From Candidatus Gastranaerophilales bacterium (GTDB taxonomy: Bacteria > Cyanobacteriota > Vampirovibrionia > Gastranaerophilales > Gastranaerophilaceae): 64,000 bases of DNA. A program made the translations under genes and the position numbers. The stretch spans positions 124,001-188,000 of the forward strand of contig CALUVT010000003.1 of assembly GCA_944324345.1 (NCBI GenBank), given 5' to 3'. Under the pieces are notes generated by a model. That model ran no database searches, was not told where the DNA came from, and was given only the letters and a program-made list of their open reading frames with translations. Shown here in pieces: positions 16,274 to 25,322 of this stretch (positions are counted from its first letter, which is position 1; every line of letters starts with the position of its first letter).

Positions 16274-17482
16274 TTACTCAATAATTTTGTCAACAACACC
16301 GGCACCAACTGTGTGGCCACCTTCTCTGATAGCGAATCTCATACCTTCTTCAATAGCTACAGGAGCGATAAGTTCAACTTCCATAACAACGTTATCACCA
16401 GGCATAACCATTTGACCATCAAATTTGATAGAACCTGTAACGTCAGTTGTTCTGATGTAGAACTGAGGTCTGTAACCAGGGAAGAATGGAGTATGACGTC
16501 CACCTTCTTCTTTTGTCAAAACGTAAACGTTTGCTGTAAACTTAGTGTGTGGGTGAATTGTACCAGGTTTAGCAAGTACTTGACCACGTTGAATTTCAGT
16601 TTTATCAACGCCACGAAGCAATGCACCAATGTTGTCACCAGCTTGACCTTGATCAAGTGATTTTCTGAACATTTCAACACCAGTAACAGTTGTTTTCTTA
16701 GTTTCGCCTAAACCAACGATTTCAACTTCGTCACCAACTTTAACAACACCACGTTCAACACGGCCTGTAGCAACAGTACCACGACCTGTAATTGAGAATA
16801 CATCTTCAACAGGCATCAAGAATGGTTTGTCTAAGTCACGAACAGGTGTTGGGAAGTATGAATCGATTGCATCCATTAATTCCCAAATTTTGTCAACCCA
16901 TTTGTCTTCACCACGTTGGATTTTTGGATTAGCTTGAGCAGCTTCCAAAGCTTTCAATGCAGAACCGTGGATGAATGGGATGTTATCACCGTCAAATTCG
17001 TATGAAGAAAGAAGTTCTCTAACTTCCATTTCAACCAATTCTAACAATTCTGGGTCATCAACCATATCACATTTGTTCAAGAATACAACCAAGTTAGGAA
17101 CGCCAACCTGACGAGCTAACAAGATGTGTTCACGAGTCTGAGGCATTGCACCGTCAGTAGCAGCAACTACAAGAATTGCACCGTCCATTTGAGCTGCACC
17201 TGTAATCATGTTTTTAACATAGTCAGCGTGGCCCGGGCAGTCAACGTGTGCATAGTGTCTTGATGCTGTTTCATATTCTACGTGAGCTGTAGAGATGGTT
17301 ATACCTCTTGCTTTTTCTTCAGGAGCAGCATCGATTTCATCGAATTTTTTCAATGCAGCTTGTCCTGCAGCAGCCAATACAGCTGTAATTGCTGCTGTTA
17401 ATGTTGTTTTACCGTGGTCAACGTGGCCGATAGTACCGATGTTAACGTGCGGTTTGGTACGTTCGTACTTTTCTCTTGCCAT
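16274..17482 (-). CDS. tuf: Elongation factor Tu
   Basis: EF-Tu delivers aminoacyl-tRNA to the ribosome. GTPase motifs are clear: GHVDHGKT (G1, residues 19-26), the RGITI switch, DCPGHADY (G3), NKCDMVDD (G4) and SALKAL (G5), followed by domains 2 and 3 ([13 protein letters not shown], and the C-terminal [11 protein letters not shown]). The 402-aa length is normal. It stands alone here, away from the usual str operon genes fusA and rpsG. A promoter and AAAGGAG-type ribosome site precede it, and a terminator follows. Confidence 0.98.
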   Translation of the reverse strand: MAREKYERTKPHVNIGTIGHVDHGKTTLTAAITAVLAAAGQAALKKFDEIDAAPEEKARGITISTAHVEYETASRHYAHVDCPGHADYVKNMITGAAQMDGAILVVAATDGAMPQTREHILLARQVGVPNLVVFLNKCDMVDDPELLELVEMEVRELLSSYEFDGDNIPFIHGSALKALEAAQANPKIQRGEDKWVDKIWELMDAIDSYFPTPVRDLDKPFLMPVEDVFSITGRGTVATGRVERGVVKVGDEVEIVGLGETKKTTVTGVEMFRKSLDQGQAGDNIGALLRGVDKTEIQRGQVLAKPGTIHPHTKFTANVYVLTKEEGGRHTPFFPGYRPQFYIRTTDVTGSIKFDGQMVMPGDNVVMEVELIAPVAIEEGMRFAIREGGHTVGAGVVDKIIE

Positions 17483-17546
17483 GAGATTAATCTCCTTTTT
17501 TCTACTTATACTACAATACTAATTTGGTATTTTAAGCCATAGTATA

Positions 17547-17574
17547 ATAATATTTGCTCAATTTTTTTTGTCAA
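17547..17574 (-). promoter_or_regulatory. Strong tuf promoter
   Basis: On the minus strand TTGACA (17569-17574), a 16-base A-rich spacer and TATTAT (17547-17552) lie about 65 bases before the tuf start. Confidence 0.6.
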
Positions 17575-17629
17575 GGCTTACCATACCTGTAGTAATATTA
17601 AACATTGTATTCACAACGAATTTAATCGA

Positions 17630-17980
17630 TTATTTTCTTCTTTTCTTAGGAGCTTTTTGCATGCCCTTTTGGATGTAATCACCGGTTTGTCTCATTGTTT
17701 TTACGTACTCATCTACCTTATCAATTGAGACTTCGTGTAAGGGTAGTTTTTGGTATCTTTTAAATCCGAACTTTTTCAATAACTGCTCGACAAGGGAGTC
17801 ATAAATTTCGTTCACAGAAATTCTTCCATTTCCCTTACCTGTTTTTGGAATTTGGAAAATATCTATTTTCCCTGAATGTTTAAGAAGCTCAGGAACCAAA
17901 GCCTCTCTTTTGGCCCTATTTAAGCCGGGCTGCGTCATTGGAAAGCGATAACTAGATGTAAAATTAATAGTGTTATTCAT
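17630..17980 (-). CDS. Hypothetical basic protein with N-terminal INFTSS motif
   Basis: I do not recognise a family. The 116-aa protein starts MNNTINFTSSYRFPMTQPGL and has a central region KIDIFQIPKTGKGNGRISVNEIYDSL. It ends with a strongly basic tail (KGMQKAPKKRRK). There is no membrane segment. A strong AAAGGAGG ribosome site precedes the ATG, and an A/T-tract motif shared with three other hypothetical genes lies 35 bases further up. It follows the nusA terminator, so it has its own promoter. Confidence 0.7.
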   Translation of the reverse strand: MNNTINFTSSYRFPMTQPGLNRAKREALVPELLKHSGKIDIFQIPKTGKGNGRISVNEIYDSLVEQLLKKFGFKRYQKLPLHEVSIDKVDEYVKTMRQTGDYIQKGMQKAPKKRRK

Positions 17981-18015
17981 TTATCCTCCTTTATTGATGA
18001 TACAGATAAAAACCT

Positions 18016-18034
18016 AAAAAAAATTTTTTTGCTA
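18016..18034 (-). promoter_or_regulatory. A-tract/T-tract upstream motif
   Basis: On the minus strand this reads TAGCAAAAAAATTTTTTTT. It lies between the nusA terminator and the 116-aa gene, 35 bases before the ATG. The copies at 29749, 42851 and 61568 are nearly the same, at 41-49 bases before their genes. Confidence 0.5.
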
Positions 18035-18035
18035 A

Positions 18036-18070
18036 AAAAAAGCGTTTATTGTCTCCAATAAACGCTTTTT
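18036..18070 (-). terminator. nusA operon terminator
   Basis: AAAAAGCGTTTATTG, loop TCTC, CAATAAACGCTTTTT: a perfect 15-bp stem with T runs on both strands. Confidence 0.9.
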
Positions 18071-18090
18071 CTTTTATTTAAAAAGATTCA

Positions 18091-19326
18091 CTATACTTCA
18101 TCTTCGTCTGAAACATCTTCTAATGCTTCACTTTGCTGGAAATCTTCCTCATCAACTGCCTGTTGATTCATTTCTTCTTCAATTTCCTGTTGAAGTTCAT
18201 CAGGTTCTTCTGTTTCTTCAATATCGTCTTCAGGTTCTGCGTAATTTTCAAAGTTTGCAGCTTCTGCTTTCTCCATTTGAGAAACACTCTTTATATCTAT
18301 CTTCCAACCTGTTAGTTTGTGAGCAAGTCTTACGTTCTGACCTTCTCTGCCAATTGCAAGGCTTAACTGATCATCAGGAACGACAACCATTGCCTCATGG
18401 GAATATTCATCATCTGCCAAAATATCAACTGATACTACTCTTGCTGGAGATAAAGCGTTTACAATGTACTCGACAGGGTCTTCTGAATATCTTACAATAT
18501 CTATTTTTTCATTTTTCAATTCTGATACGATAGTTTGAATTCTGCTCCCACGTGGCCCGATACAAGCACCGACGCTATCAACCTCAGGATCATTTGACCA
18601 TACTGCAATTTTGGTTCTATAGCCGGCTTCTCTTGAAATTGATTTAATTTCTACGATACCATCTTCAATTTCAGGAACTTCTAATTCAAACAATTCTCTT
18701 ACGATTTCTGCATGAGCGTGTGAAACAATAACTTGAGGAAGTCTTGTAGTTTCCTTAACGTTCAAAACAAAAACTCTTATCCTGTTACCAGGTTTGTAAT
18801 ATTCTCCAGGGATTTGTTCTTTTTGAGGCATTATTGCATCTATTTTACCAATATTTACGATTACATTGCGATTTTCAACTCTTTGAATTATCCCTGTTGT
18901 AAGAGTTCCCTTCTTTTCCATAAACTCTTGCAACACAAGATTACGTTCAGCTTCCCTTATTCTTTGAGTGATAACTTGCTTTGCAGATTGAGCAGCAATA
19001 CGTCCAAACTGTTCTGGAGTAACTTCAATTTTTACTTCATCACCAACTTCAACATCTTCTGCTATTTCTAATGCATCATTTAATGAAATTTGAGTATCCG
19101 GATCTTCTACAGAATCAACAACCAATTTTGTTCTGAAAACTCCAATCTCACCTGATTGTTCATCTAGAATAGCTTCAATATTAGTAGCTTCTTTAATTCT
19201 CATATGTTTTTTGTACGCTGCAACCATTGCATCACACAAAGACGCAATCAAAACGTCTTTTGAAATTCCTCTTTCTCTTTCTAATTCTTCACAAGCTTCA
19301 AAAAGAGCTGTACCAATTTTAATCAT
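18091..19326 (-). CDS. nusA: Transcription termination/antitermination protein NusA
   Basis: NusA binds RNA polymerase and modulates pausing, termination and antitermination. The N-terminal domain (ALFEACEELERERGISKDVLI-type, residues 7-130) is followed by an S1 domain (GIIQRVENRNVIVNIG) and KH domains (CIGPRGSRIQTIVSELKNEKID; VVVPDDQLSLAIGREGQNVRLA). A very acidic tail of about 60 residues ends the protein. The 411-aa length suits the short form without E. coli-type AR repeats. It follows rimP by 24 bp. The usual ylxR/infB genes do not follow. Confidence 0.95.
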   Translation of the reverse strand: MIKIGTALFEACEELERERGISKDVLIASLCDAMVAAYKKHMRIKEATNIEAILDEQSGEIGVFRTKLVVDSVEDPDTQISLNDALEIAEDVEVGDEVKIEVTPEQFGRIAAQSAKQVITQRIREAERNLVLQEFMEKKGTLTTGIIQRVENRNVIVNIGKIDAIMPQKEQIPGEYYKPGNRIRVFVLNVKETTRLPQVIVSHAHAEIVRELFELEVPEIEDGIVEIKSISREAGYRTKIAVWSNDPEVDSVGACIGPRGSRIQTIVSELKNEKIDIVRYSEDPVEYIVNALSPARVVSVDILADDEYSHEAMVVVPDDQLSLAIGREGQNVRLAHKLTGWKIDIKSVSQMEKAEAANFENYAEPEDDIEETEEPDELQQEIEEEMNQQAVDEEDFQQSEALEDVSDEDEV

Positions 19327-19350
19327 TTTTATTTCCTTTCGTTTTTTATT

Positions 19351-19833
19351 TTAATCAATGTAAAGTTTTGCTGATTGGATATTTTCTTTAGGAATCTGGA
19401 GTTCTTTCCCATCGTCAAATCTGAAAAATTTTAAACCATTTACATCATCGTAATCCAGAATTTCACCCTTAAAAATCTTATCCGTTTCACCATCCAGAGG
19501 TTGTTTAAGTTTCAAACTTATTCTTCTACCGTTAAAATAAACAAACTCTTTATCAGATTTAAATTTTCTTTCTAATCCAGGGGATGATACCTCCAAATAG
19601 TACTTAACAGGAATAAGTTCGTCCAAAAAATCCGACAAACTTCTTGTAACTTTTTCACAATCATCTAGGGTAACATCTTTTTCTCTGGAATAAAGATAAA
19701 TTCTCAGAAACCACCTGTGGTTTTCTTTGACAAACTCTATTTCGATAGGAATATACCCATAACGCATAGCAGTATTCTCAATCAATGGAGTAATTTTATT
19801 TAAAACCTCATGCCTGTTAATATCTTGTTTCAT
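19351..19833 (-). CDS. rimP: Ribosome maturation factor RimP
   Basis: RimP assists 30S subunit maturation. The motifs FLRIYLYSREKDVTLDDCEKVTRSLSDFLDE and YYLEVSSPGLERKFKSDKEF-type (in pieces near residues 45-100) are typical. The frame opens at a GTG at 19857. The ATG at 19833 gives 160 aa starting MKQDINRHEVLNKI, close to the family length. It forms the conserved rimP-nusA pair. Confidence 0.93.
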   Translation of the reverse strand: MKQDINRHEVLNKITPLIENTAMRYGYIPIEIEFVKENHRWFLRIYLYSREKDVTLDDCEKVTRSLSDFLDELIPVKYYLEVSSPGLERKFKSDKEFVYFNGRRISLKLKQPLDGETDKIFKGEILDYDDVNGLKFFRFDDGKELQIPKENIQSAKLYID

Positions 19834-19883
19834 AATAATCTTACCCTTTCTAAACACACGCTGAATGTTCGCCTATATTAGCT

Positions 19884-19913
19884 AAAAAAGAACGGGGTTT
19901 CCCGTTCTTTTTT
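19884..19913 (-). terminator. Terminator of the long coiled-coil gene
   Basis: AAAAAAGAACGGG, loop GTTT, CCCGTTCTTTTTT: a 13-bp stem with T runs on both strands, 88 bases beyond the stop of the gene at 20001. Confidence 0.85.
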
Positions 19914-20000
19914 AAATCTGACAATACTGTCTGTGAATATATTATAACTTAATCACTTTAAAAAGTAAAGGTTAATGTAAAATTATCTTAAAATTATAAC

Positions 20001-21584
20001 TTAACCATTTTCAGCTTTATCTAATAATTCATATCTCGCCATTGCAAGATTGTATTCACCTTCACTGACTGCTTCAGAGCCAACCATGTAAAGAGTTTCT
20101 CCATTGAATTGACCTGTTCTGAATTGTACACCGTGAACAACTGCTGTAGGTTCTTGCTTATATAAATCGGTATAGCCGACATTGCGTTGTGCGTCAACAG
20201 CTTCTTTATATTTTTTACTGTCACGCAAACCAAGAGACTTGTCATCACTGTTACCTAAGATTCCGTCTTTGCCTGACATTTTATCTTTCAATTCCAGTAT
20301 TGTATCTTCAGCAGCAGATAATCCGTCACGTTCTTGTTGTTCCAATTCAGCTAAACGAGTTTGTTGTTTAGGAATTTCTGTTTTCAATGCTTCTATTGTT
20401 GGTTTAGCAGATTCAAATTCTTTCATAGATTTCTCTAATTCGGACTTTTGGCTTTCTAATTTAGCAAGTTCATCTTTAAGTTTCTCTAAATCACTTTGAG
20501 AATTTTTTAAAGTTTCTTCTGCATTTGCCAAATTGTCTTTAGCTTCCAGATACCTTTGAGATGCAATATTGTTATCTTCCTTTGCTTTGTCTAGATTTCC
20601 TGCTGCCTCACTCTTTGCTTGTTCCGCATCTCTTACAGCTTGTTTTGCCTTTTCAACAGCTGCTTTAGCATTGCTGTAAGCAGGTTCAACAGGGCTGCCA
20701 GTCTGGGGATCTATGTTTGCCTTTGCCGCTGCCAATTGACTTTCTGCTTTCGATAATCCTTTTTGTGCAGTATTGAGATTTGAACAAGCTGTATCAAATG
20801 CCTCGTTACAACTTCTTAAACGCTCTTCTGCAACATCCAGATTTTTTTCGCAATTTTTTAAGTTTGAATTATTTTCTTTTACCTCGGTTTCTTTTTGTGA
20901 GATTTCTTCTTCTTTAGTTTTTATATTAGAATTTACCTCTTCCAATTGCTCTTTATTACTATCATATGCTGCTTGCAAATCTGGGAATTTTGCTTCTAAA
21001 GTTGATAATTCACTTTGTGCCGAAGAAATTGCCGCACGCAATTCTGATGAACTTGTTGCACTCTGCATAGAACTTAATGATTCAGATGATACTTGACCTA
21101 TATCTGATTTTGAAGTTTGCTGACTTTTTGGAGAAGTAACTTCTTTTTTGTTTCCGCTCTGAGTTTGTGTGCTGACAGAATCCTGCCCGCCGCCCGCAGC
21201 TTTTAATTCTGCAACACCATTTAAAATAGTTCCCAAAACACCTGCTCCCATACTTATACCAGCCATAATATTAAGGAACTTGCTTGAGCTGTCTTCCTGA
21301 TAATAGTTTGGAACAAAACCAATATTGTTGTTTATTATTGGTCTGTTATCATTGAAAGAATGTCTCAAATCTGAGGTTATGGGGCTATTATAGCCTACAT
21401 AATTGTTCTGTAACCCAAGTCTGGTTGTCGAACGTTGAGCATATATGCCAAATAATGAACCAGTTTTTGACATAGCAGAAGAAGCACTAGTACTTCTAGT
21501 GGTAACAGCCATAGAGCTGGAGGCACTCTTCTTAGTTGAAGAGCCTTGCATATTCAATTTTACAATTCCTGCTGTATAGCTCAT
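20001..21584 (-). CDS. Large hypothetical coiled-coil protein
   Basis: I do not recognise a family. The 527-aa protein has a Ser/Thr-rich, Lys-poor start (residues 12-45), an Asn/Tyr-rich stretch (LQNNYVGYNSPIT, NNNIGFVPNYY) and a short hydrophobic Gly-rich segment near 108-125 (IMAGISMGAGVLGTILNG). A long coiled coil of about 250 residues (190-440) made of E/K/A/Q heptads follows. The C-terminal 80 residues are globular-looking (TAVVHGVQFRTGQFNGETLYMVGSEAVSEGEY). There is no classical signal peptide. The long free stretch upstream and a terminator make it a single-gene unit. It might be a secreted or surface filament-like protein; that is speculation. Confidence 0.65.
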   Translation of the reverse strand: MSYTAGIVKLNMQGSSTKKSASSSMAVTTRSTSASSAMSKTGSLFGIYAQRSTTRLGLQNNYVGYNSPITSDLRHSFNDNRPIINNNIGFVPNYYQEDSSSKFLNIMAGISMGAGVLGTILNGVAELKAAGGGQDSVSTQTQSGNKKEVTSPKSQQTSKSDIGQVSSESLSSMQSATSSSELRAAISSAQSELSTLEAKFPDLQAAYDSNKEQLEEVNSNIKTKEEEISQKETEVKENNSNLKNCEKNLDVAEERLRSCNEAFDTACSNLNTAQKGLSKAESQLAAAKANIDPQTGSPVEPAYSNAKAAVEKAKQAVRDAEQAKSEAAGNLDKAKEDNNIASQRYLEAKDNLANAEETLKNSQSDLEKLKDELAKLESQKSELEKSMKEFESAKPTIEALKTEIPKQQTRLAELEQQERDGLSAAEDTILELKDKMSGKDGILGNSDDKSLGLRDSKKYKEAVDAQRNVGYTDLYKQEPTAVVHGVQFRTGQFNGETLYMVGSEAVSEGEYNLAMARYELLDKAENG

Positions 21585-22230
21585 TATTTGCTCATCTCTT
21601 TCTTATAACTCTAATGATATAAAAACTTTGAAAATTAACTGATTTCATAAATAAGCCTTTTTGTTACAAAAATTAACATTAGTAAAAAGCATGTCTATGC
21701 TATATTTCGACCATTATTTTTCACTTAAAATCCTTATAATTTACTTATACCCAATATTTTAACCGATAGAACATACCCCTTCTTTAGGCGATAAAAACTT
21801 TAATTTAAACTTAGTTGCCATATTTTAATTCCCTGATTTTTATTATTAATAATATTAACAATTCATAATTAAGCCCAAATAACCATGTATAGACTTTATT
21901 CGGGATATGCAAGAGATTTTAACATTTAATTTACAAAAATTATGTAAATTTTTTCTAAAAATGTTTTTTTGTTCTAAAAACTTACAAATCGGTCATCTTT
22001 AACTTTTGTGCAAAAATAATTGTAAAAAGATTGGCATGGATTGTTATAAAGTTATTTATTTTTTTTGATTAAGTTCTATGATGAATATACAAAATCTTGG
22101 GAGCGGGGATAGATACATTTATCCATCTTTTGCTCTAGAAATTTATACATCCTTGGAACGATTAAATAGTGGGATAAATTCGTTAAAATAAGGATAGAGG
22201 AACTTGTCAGTTTATTGGAGGTAGTGAGTC
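21585..22230. other. 646-bp AT-rich intergenic region
   Basis: No convincing ORF, tRNA or riboswitch core is seen. The cobalamin riboswitch box that would be expected before a corrinoid gene is not recognisable. The stretch must hold the promoters of the divergent coiled-coil and cobO genes. A short hairpin, GGATA-loop-TATCC, lies near 22108-22125. Confidence 0.4.
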
Positions 22231-22764
22231 GTGTTAGAGCATGGTTATATACAAATTTACACAGGAGATGGAAAAGGGAAAACCACAGCCTCTTTAGGAT
22301 TGGCTTTAAGAGCATTAGGACACGGCTGGAAAGTATTAATTATTCAATTCACAAAAGGCGATAGTGCAACTTCTTACGGGGAAATTGTTTCATCATCAAA
22401 ATTCCTACCGAATCTTGATGTCGTTCAATTCGGAATGGATAGGGTTTGCTATTCCCACAATGTTTGTATGGAAGATTTTAAGGAAGCTCAAAAGGGTTGG
22501 GAATTTGCTAAAAAAGCCATAAATTCCGGAGAATATCAACTGATTATTTTGGATGAAATCAATATTTGTACTGCTATGAACATGATTAAGGTTTCGGACG
22601 TAAAAGACGCACTTTTACACAAACCGGAGAATTTGGAAATCGTTCTGACAGGGCGTTATGCTCACCCCGAATTGAAGGCTATGGCTCACCTTGTTACTGA
22701 AATGAAACCTATCAAACATTATTTTGATATGGGAGTAATGGCAAGACAAGGTATTGAGTACTAA
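22231..22764 (+). CDS. cobO: Corrinoid adenosyltransferase, copy 2
   Basis: This paralogue of the 13096 gene starts with GTG behind GGAGGT and encodes 177 aa. It has the P-loop YTGDGKGKTTASLG at residues 8-21, the Walker-B-like IILDEINICTAMN, and EIVLTGRYAHPEL and HLVTEMKPIKHYFDMGVMARQGIEY at the C-terminus. It lacks the 15-residue N-terminal extension of copy 1 and differs in the substrate-loop segment around residues 45-75 (DSATSYGEIVSSSKF). The two copies may differ in corrinoid preference or regulation. Confidence 0.9.
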   Translation: MLEHGYIQIYTGDGKGKTTASLGLALRALGHGWKVLIIQFTKGDSATSYGEIVSSSKFLPNLDVVQFGMDRVCYSHNVCMEDFKEAQKGWEFAKKAINSGEYQLIILDEINICTAMNMIKVSDVKDALLHKPENLEIVLTGRYAHPELKAMAHLVTEMKPIKHYFDMGVMARQGIEY

Positions 22765-22837
22765 TACATGAAAAAGATTTAGAAATAAACACAATATAAG
22801 TTAATGTAAATCCTTTTTGTTTCAGAAAATGAAATGC

Positions 22838-22873
22838 CGGACAATCTATCTAAAAGAGAGTCCGTTTTTTTTT
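22838..22873 (+). terminator. Possible cobO copy 2 terminator
   Basis: CGGAC and GTCCG enclose a 17-base loop and are followed by nine T. The stem is short and the loop large, so this is a weak hairpin with a strong T run. Confidence 0.5.
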
Positions 22874-22979
22874 GCTTAATTTATATTTTTTCGGAAATAT
22901 TTACGTTAAGAACAAATATTATTTAATAAAACGCAATAATAAATTTGCATAAAAGCATGTTTGTAATATCATAAGATTG

Positions 22980-23022
22980 GTTACACTAGTCTGATAGGTT
23001 TTGCCCTAGTTCAAAATGTAAC
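22980..23022 (+). other. Possible structured rpsB leader
   Basis: GTTACA-CTAG and CTAG-(TTCAAAA)-TGTAAC can pair around a short loop, about 90 bases upstream of rpsB. An untranslated leader of this size before a ribosomal protein gene may serve feedback control. This is seen by eye only. The whole 349-bp gap after cobO holds nothing else recognisable. Confidence 0.3.
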
Positions 23023-23113
23023 AAGATAAGTAAAAAACTTTATTTTTGTTGCCTAACTGAATGAGACAGTATAGCCCGTAGTACAACAAGTTAAGAAAAA
23101 AAGGAGAAAACCG

Positions 23114-23914
23114 ATGCCAACAGCATCTATGATTGAACTTTTAGAAGCAGGTGTACATTTCGGACACCAAACACAAAGATGGAACCCTAAAATGAAACCG
23201 TATATCTACGGTGCAAGAAACGGTATTTATGTATTAGATTTGCGTAAAACAACAGATTTGCTTGATGAAGCTTATTCAGTTGTAAGAGACTTTGCTGCAA
23301 AAAATAAAAATGTTCTTTTTGTAGGAACAAAAAAACAAGCTGCAGAAGTTGTTGCAGAAGAAGCTAAAAGAGCAGGTGCATACTACATTAACAGAAGATG
23401 GTTAGGCGGTATGCTTACAAACTTTGATACAATCAGAGGCCGTATAAACAAATTAAGAGAATTAGAAGATTTCATGAATTCCGGCCACGCAGAAAAACTT
23501 CCTAAAAAAGAAATCGCTAAATTGAATAGAGAATTAGGCAAGTTGAGCAAAACTTTAGGTGGTATCAAGGATATGAGAGGTTTGCCTGATATTATCTTTA
23601 TCGTAGACCAGAAAAAAGAAGATATTGCTATCAAAGAAGCTAATAAATTGAACATACCTGTTATCTGCTTGGCTGATACAAATGCTGATCCGGACGGTAT
23701 AAACTATATTATTCCAGGTAATGATGACGCAATTCGCTCAATTAAGCTTATTACTTCAAAACTTGCTGATGCAGTATTGGAAGGAAAACAATTGAGAGAA
23801 GCAAATGCTAATACTAAAAAGGTAGAAGAAATAAAACCTGAAGATGCAGGTGTATCATCTGAAGAAGTTAAAGCTTCTAAAGAAGAAGAGAAAACAGAAA
23901 CAGTTGCAGAATAA
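23114..23914 (+). CDS. rpsB: 30S ribosomal protein S2
   Basis: The 266-aa protein has the S2 signatures [20 protein letters not shown] (residues 9-28), [14 protein letters not shown] and [29 protein letters not shown]. An acidic tail of about 40 residues ([15 protein letters not shown]) extends the usual length of about 230. It is followed by tsf in the conserved order, 114 bp away. Confidence 0.97.
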   Translation: MPTASMIELLEAGVHFGHQTQRWNPKMKPYIYGARNGIYVLDLRKTTDLLDEAYSVVRDFAAKNKNVLFVGTKKQAAEVVAEEAKRAGAYYINRRWLGGMLTNFDTIRGRINKLRELEDFMNSGHAEKLPKKEIAKLNRELGKLSKTLGGIKDMRGLPDIIFIVDQKKEDIAIKEANKLNIPVICLADTNADPDGINYIIPGNDDAIRSIKLITSKLADAVLEGKQLREANANTKKVEEIKPEDAGVSSEEVKASKEEEKTETVAE

Positions 23915-23928
23915 TTGATTGAAGACAA

Positions 23929-24001
23929 GGAGGGACAGAAGAGAAATTCAGCTCAAATCCTATAAGGGTAAAAGCTCATTAAATTCAAATTCTGTACCTC
24001 C
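23929..24001 (+). other. Possible hairpin between rpsB and tsf
   Basis: GGAGG.ACAGAA (23929-23940) and TTCTGT.CCTCC (23990-24001) can form an 11-bp stem with one mismatch, closing a loop of about 50 bases. It could be an attenuation or processing structure between the two genes. This is by-eye pairing only. Confidence 0.35.
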
Positions 24002-24028
24002 CGACTTCCTATAAATAAGGAGATTATA

Positions 24029-24892
24029 ATGAACATTACAGCTCAAATGGTAAAAGAACTCCGTGACAAAACAGGTGCCGGTATGATGGATGCTAAAAAA
24101 GCTCTTGTTGAAACTGACGGAGATATGGAAAAAGCTATGGAAGTTCTTCGCCAAAAAGGTATGGCTTCCGCTGATAAGAAAATGGGCAGAATTGCGGCAG
24201 AAGGGCTTGTTGCAACATCTATCCAGGCTAATTGCGGTGCTATGGTTGAAGTTAACTGCGAAACAGACTTCGTTGCTAAGAATGAAGAATTTAAAGAATT
24301 AACAAATGGCCTTGCTGAATTTGTAGCTATGACAAATCCTGCTGATGTAGATGCTTTGTTATCAGCAACTTGTCCTAAATGCGGAAAAGTTATTTCTGAA
24401 ATTATTAAGGAAAAAATTGCTTCTATTGGCGAAAAAATTACTTTCAGAAGATTTGTTCGTTACGAAGGAAATACAGCATCTTACGTTCACAACGGCAAAA
24501 TTGGTGTACTTATTCAAACAGACAACAATGACGCTGAATTAATGAATGATATATGCTTACACATAGCTTCATCTGCTCCGGAATTTATCTCAAGAGCAGA
24601 AATCCCTCAATCAGTTATCGATCACGAAACTGAAATCGAAATGGGTAAAGAAGATTTGTTGAAAAAACCTGAACAAATCAGAGCAAAAATTGTTGAAGGA
24701 AGAGTAAATAAACTTATGGCATCAAGAGTTCTTCTTGAACAGCCGTTTATTAAAAACCCTGACGTAACTGTTGGGCAGTTGATTGAAGGTAAATTAACTG
24801 TTAAAGCTTTCACAAGATTTGTTCTTGGAGAAGGCTTGGAAAAACGTCAAGACAATTTTGCTGACGAAGTTATGAGCCAAATTAAAGGCTAG
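24029..24892 (+). CDS. tsf: Elongation factor Ts
   Basis: EF-Ts is the nucleotide exchange factor of EF-Tu. The N-terminal UBA-like part and signature VKELRDKTGAGMMDAKKAL (residues 8-26), and VNCETDFVAKNEEF, are typical. The C-terminal part with LLEQPFIKNPDVTVGQL is complete, giving 287 aa, close to the E. coli length. An unusual CPKCG pair lies near residue 113 in the linker between the core subdomains, where most relatives have no cysteines. An AAGGAG ribosome site precedes the ATG. Confidence 0.97.
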   Translation: MNITAQMVKELRDKTGAGMMDAKKALVETDGDMEKAMEVLRQKGMASADKKMGRIAAEGLVATSIQANCGAMVEVNCETDFVAKNEEFKELTNGLAEFVAMTNPADVDALLSATCPKCGKVISEIIKEKIASIGEKITFRRFVRYEGNTASYVHNGKIGVLIQTDNNDAELMNDICLHIASSAPEFISRAEIPQSVIDHETEIEMGKEDLLKKPEQIRAKIVEGRVNKLMASRVLLEQPFIKNPDVTVGQLIEGKLTVKAFTRFVLGEGLEKRQDNFADEVMSQIKG

Positions 24893-24914
24893 GCTTCCGA
24901 TTTATATTAATATG

Positions 24915-24948
24915 AAAAAGGTCCGACAATATATTTCGGACCTTTTTT
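24915..24948 (+). terminator. rpsB-tsf terminator
   Basis: AAAAAGGTCCGA, an 8-base loop, TCGGACCTTTTTT with a T run. Confidence 0.9.
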
Positions 24949-25048
24949 GTTAACAAAAAAAAAGATTTACGGTTTTTAATTCTCCAGAGGGTTGAAATTC
25001 CTCAAAAATCTGTTATCATATAATATACAAGCTTGAAAGGGATTATAT

Positions 25049-25192
25049 ATGAACGATTTAAAGGTAAAAGAAATTTCTTGCTTCACAGAAAATAATGTGA
25101 GAAAGACTCGTTTAATAATTTCTGAAAACGGGAAAGATACTGAAATTATACTTCAAGGCAACGGAGAACTTAAAGCAACCGTAGAAGTATAA
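25049..25192 (+). CDS. Hypothetical 47-aa protein
   Basis: A short ORF behind AAAGGG encodes MNDLKVKEISCFTENNVRKT and then a beta-strand-like alternation (RLIISENGKDTEIILQGNGELKATVEV in pieces). It looks like a small beta-rich fold. It sits between the tsf terminator and a palindromic terminator, as a compact single-gene unit. The family is unknown. Confidence 0.5.
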   Translation: MNDLKVKEISCFTENNVRKTRLIISENGKDTEIILQGNGELKATVEV

Positions 25193-25250
25193 ACTAAAAG
25201 ATGTTTGTTGTTAACTTTTAATGAATTAAAATTTAATATTAAAAAAAAAT

Positions 25251-25279
25251 AAATCAAAGAGATTAATCTCTTTGATTTA
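25251..25279. terminator. Palindromic bidirectional terminator
   Basis: AAATCAAAGAGA, loop TTAA, TCTCTTTGATTT forms a perfect 12-bp stem between the convergent 47-aa gene and the exported-protein gene. A run of nine A on one side provides the T run for the minus strand. Confidence 0.75.
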
Positions 25280-25322
25280 TTAATATCCAGTTACTTATCA
25301 TAGCCAATATTTACAAATTTTG

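Noticed and set aside
18091-21584. Several plus-strand ORFs opposite nusA and the coiled-coil gene
   Set aside because: They are antisense shadows of well-supported minus-strand genes, with no ribosome sites and skewed composition.
21585-22230. Cobalamin riboswitch before the second cobO
   Set aside because: The conserved B12-box-like core could not be recognised, and the region is simply AT-rich.
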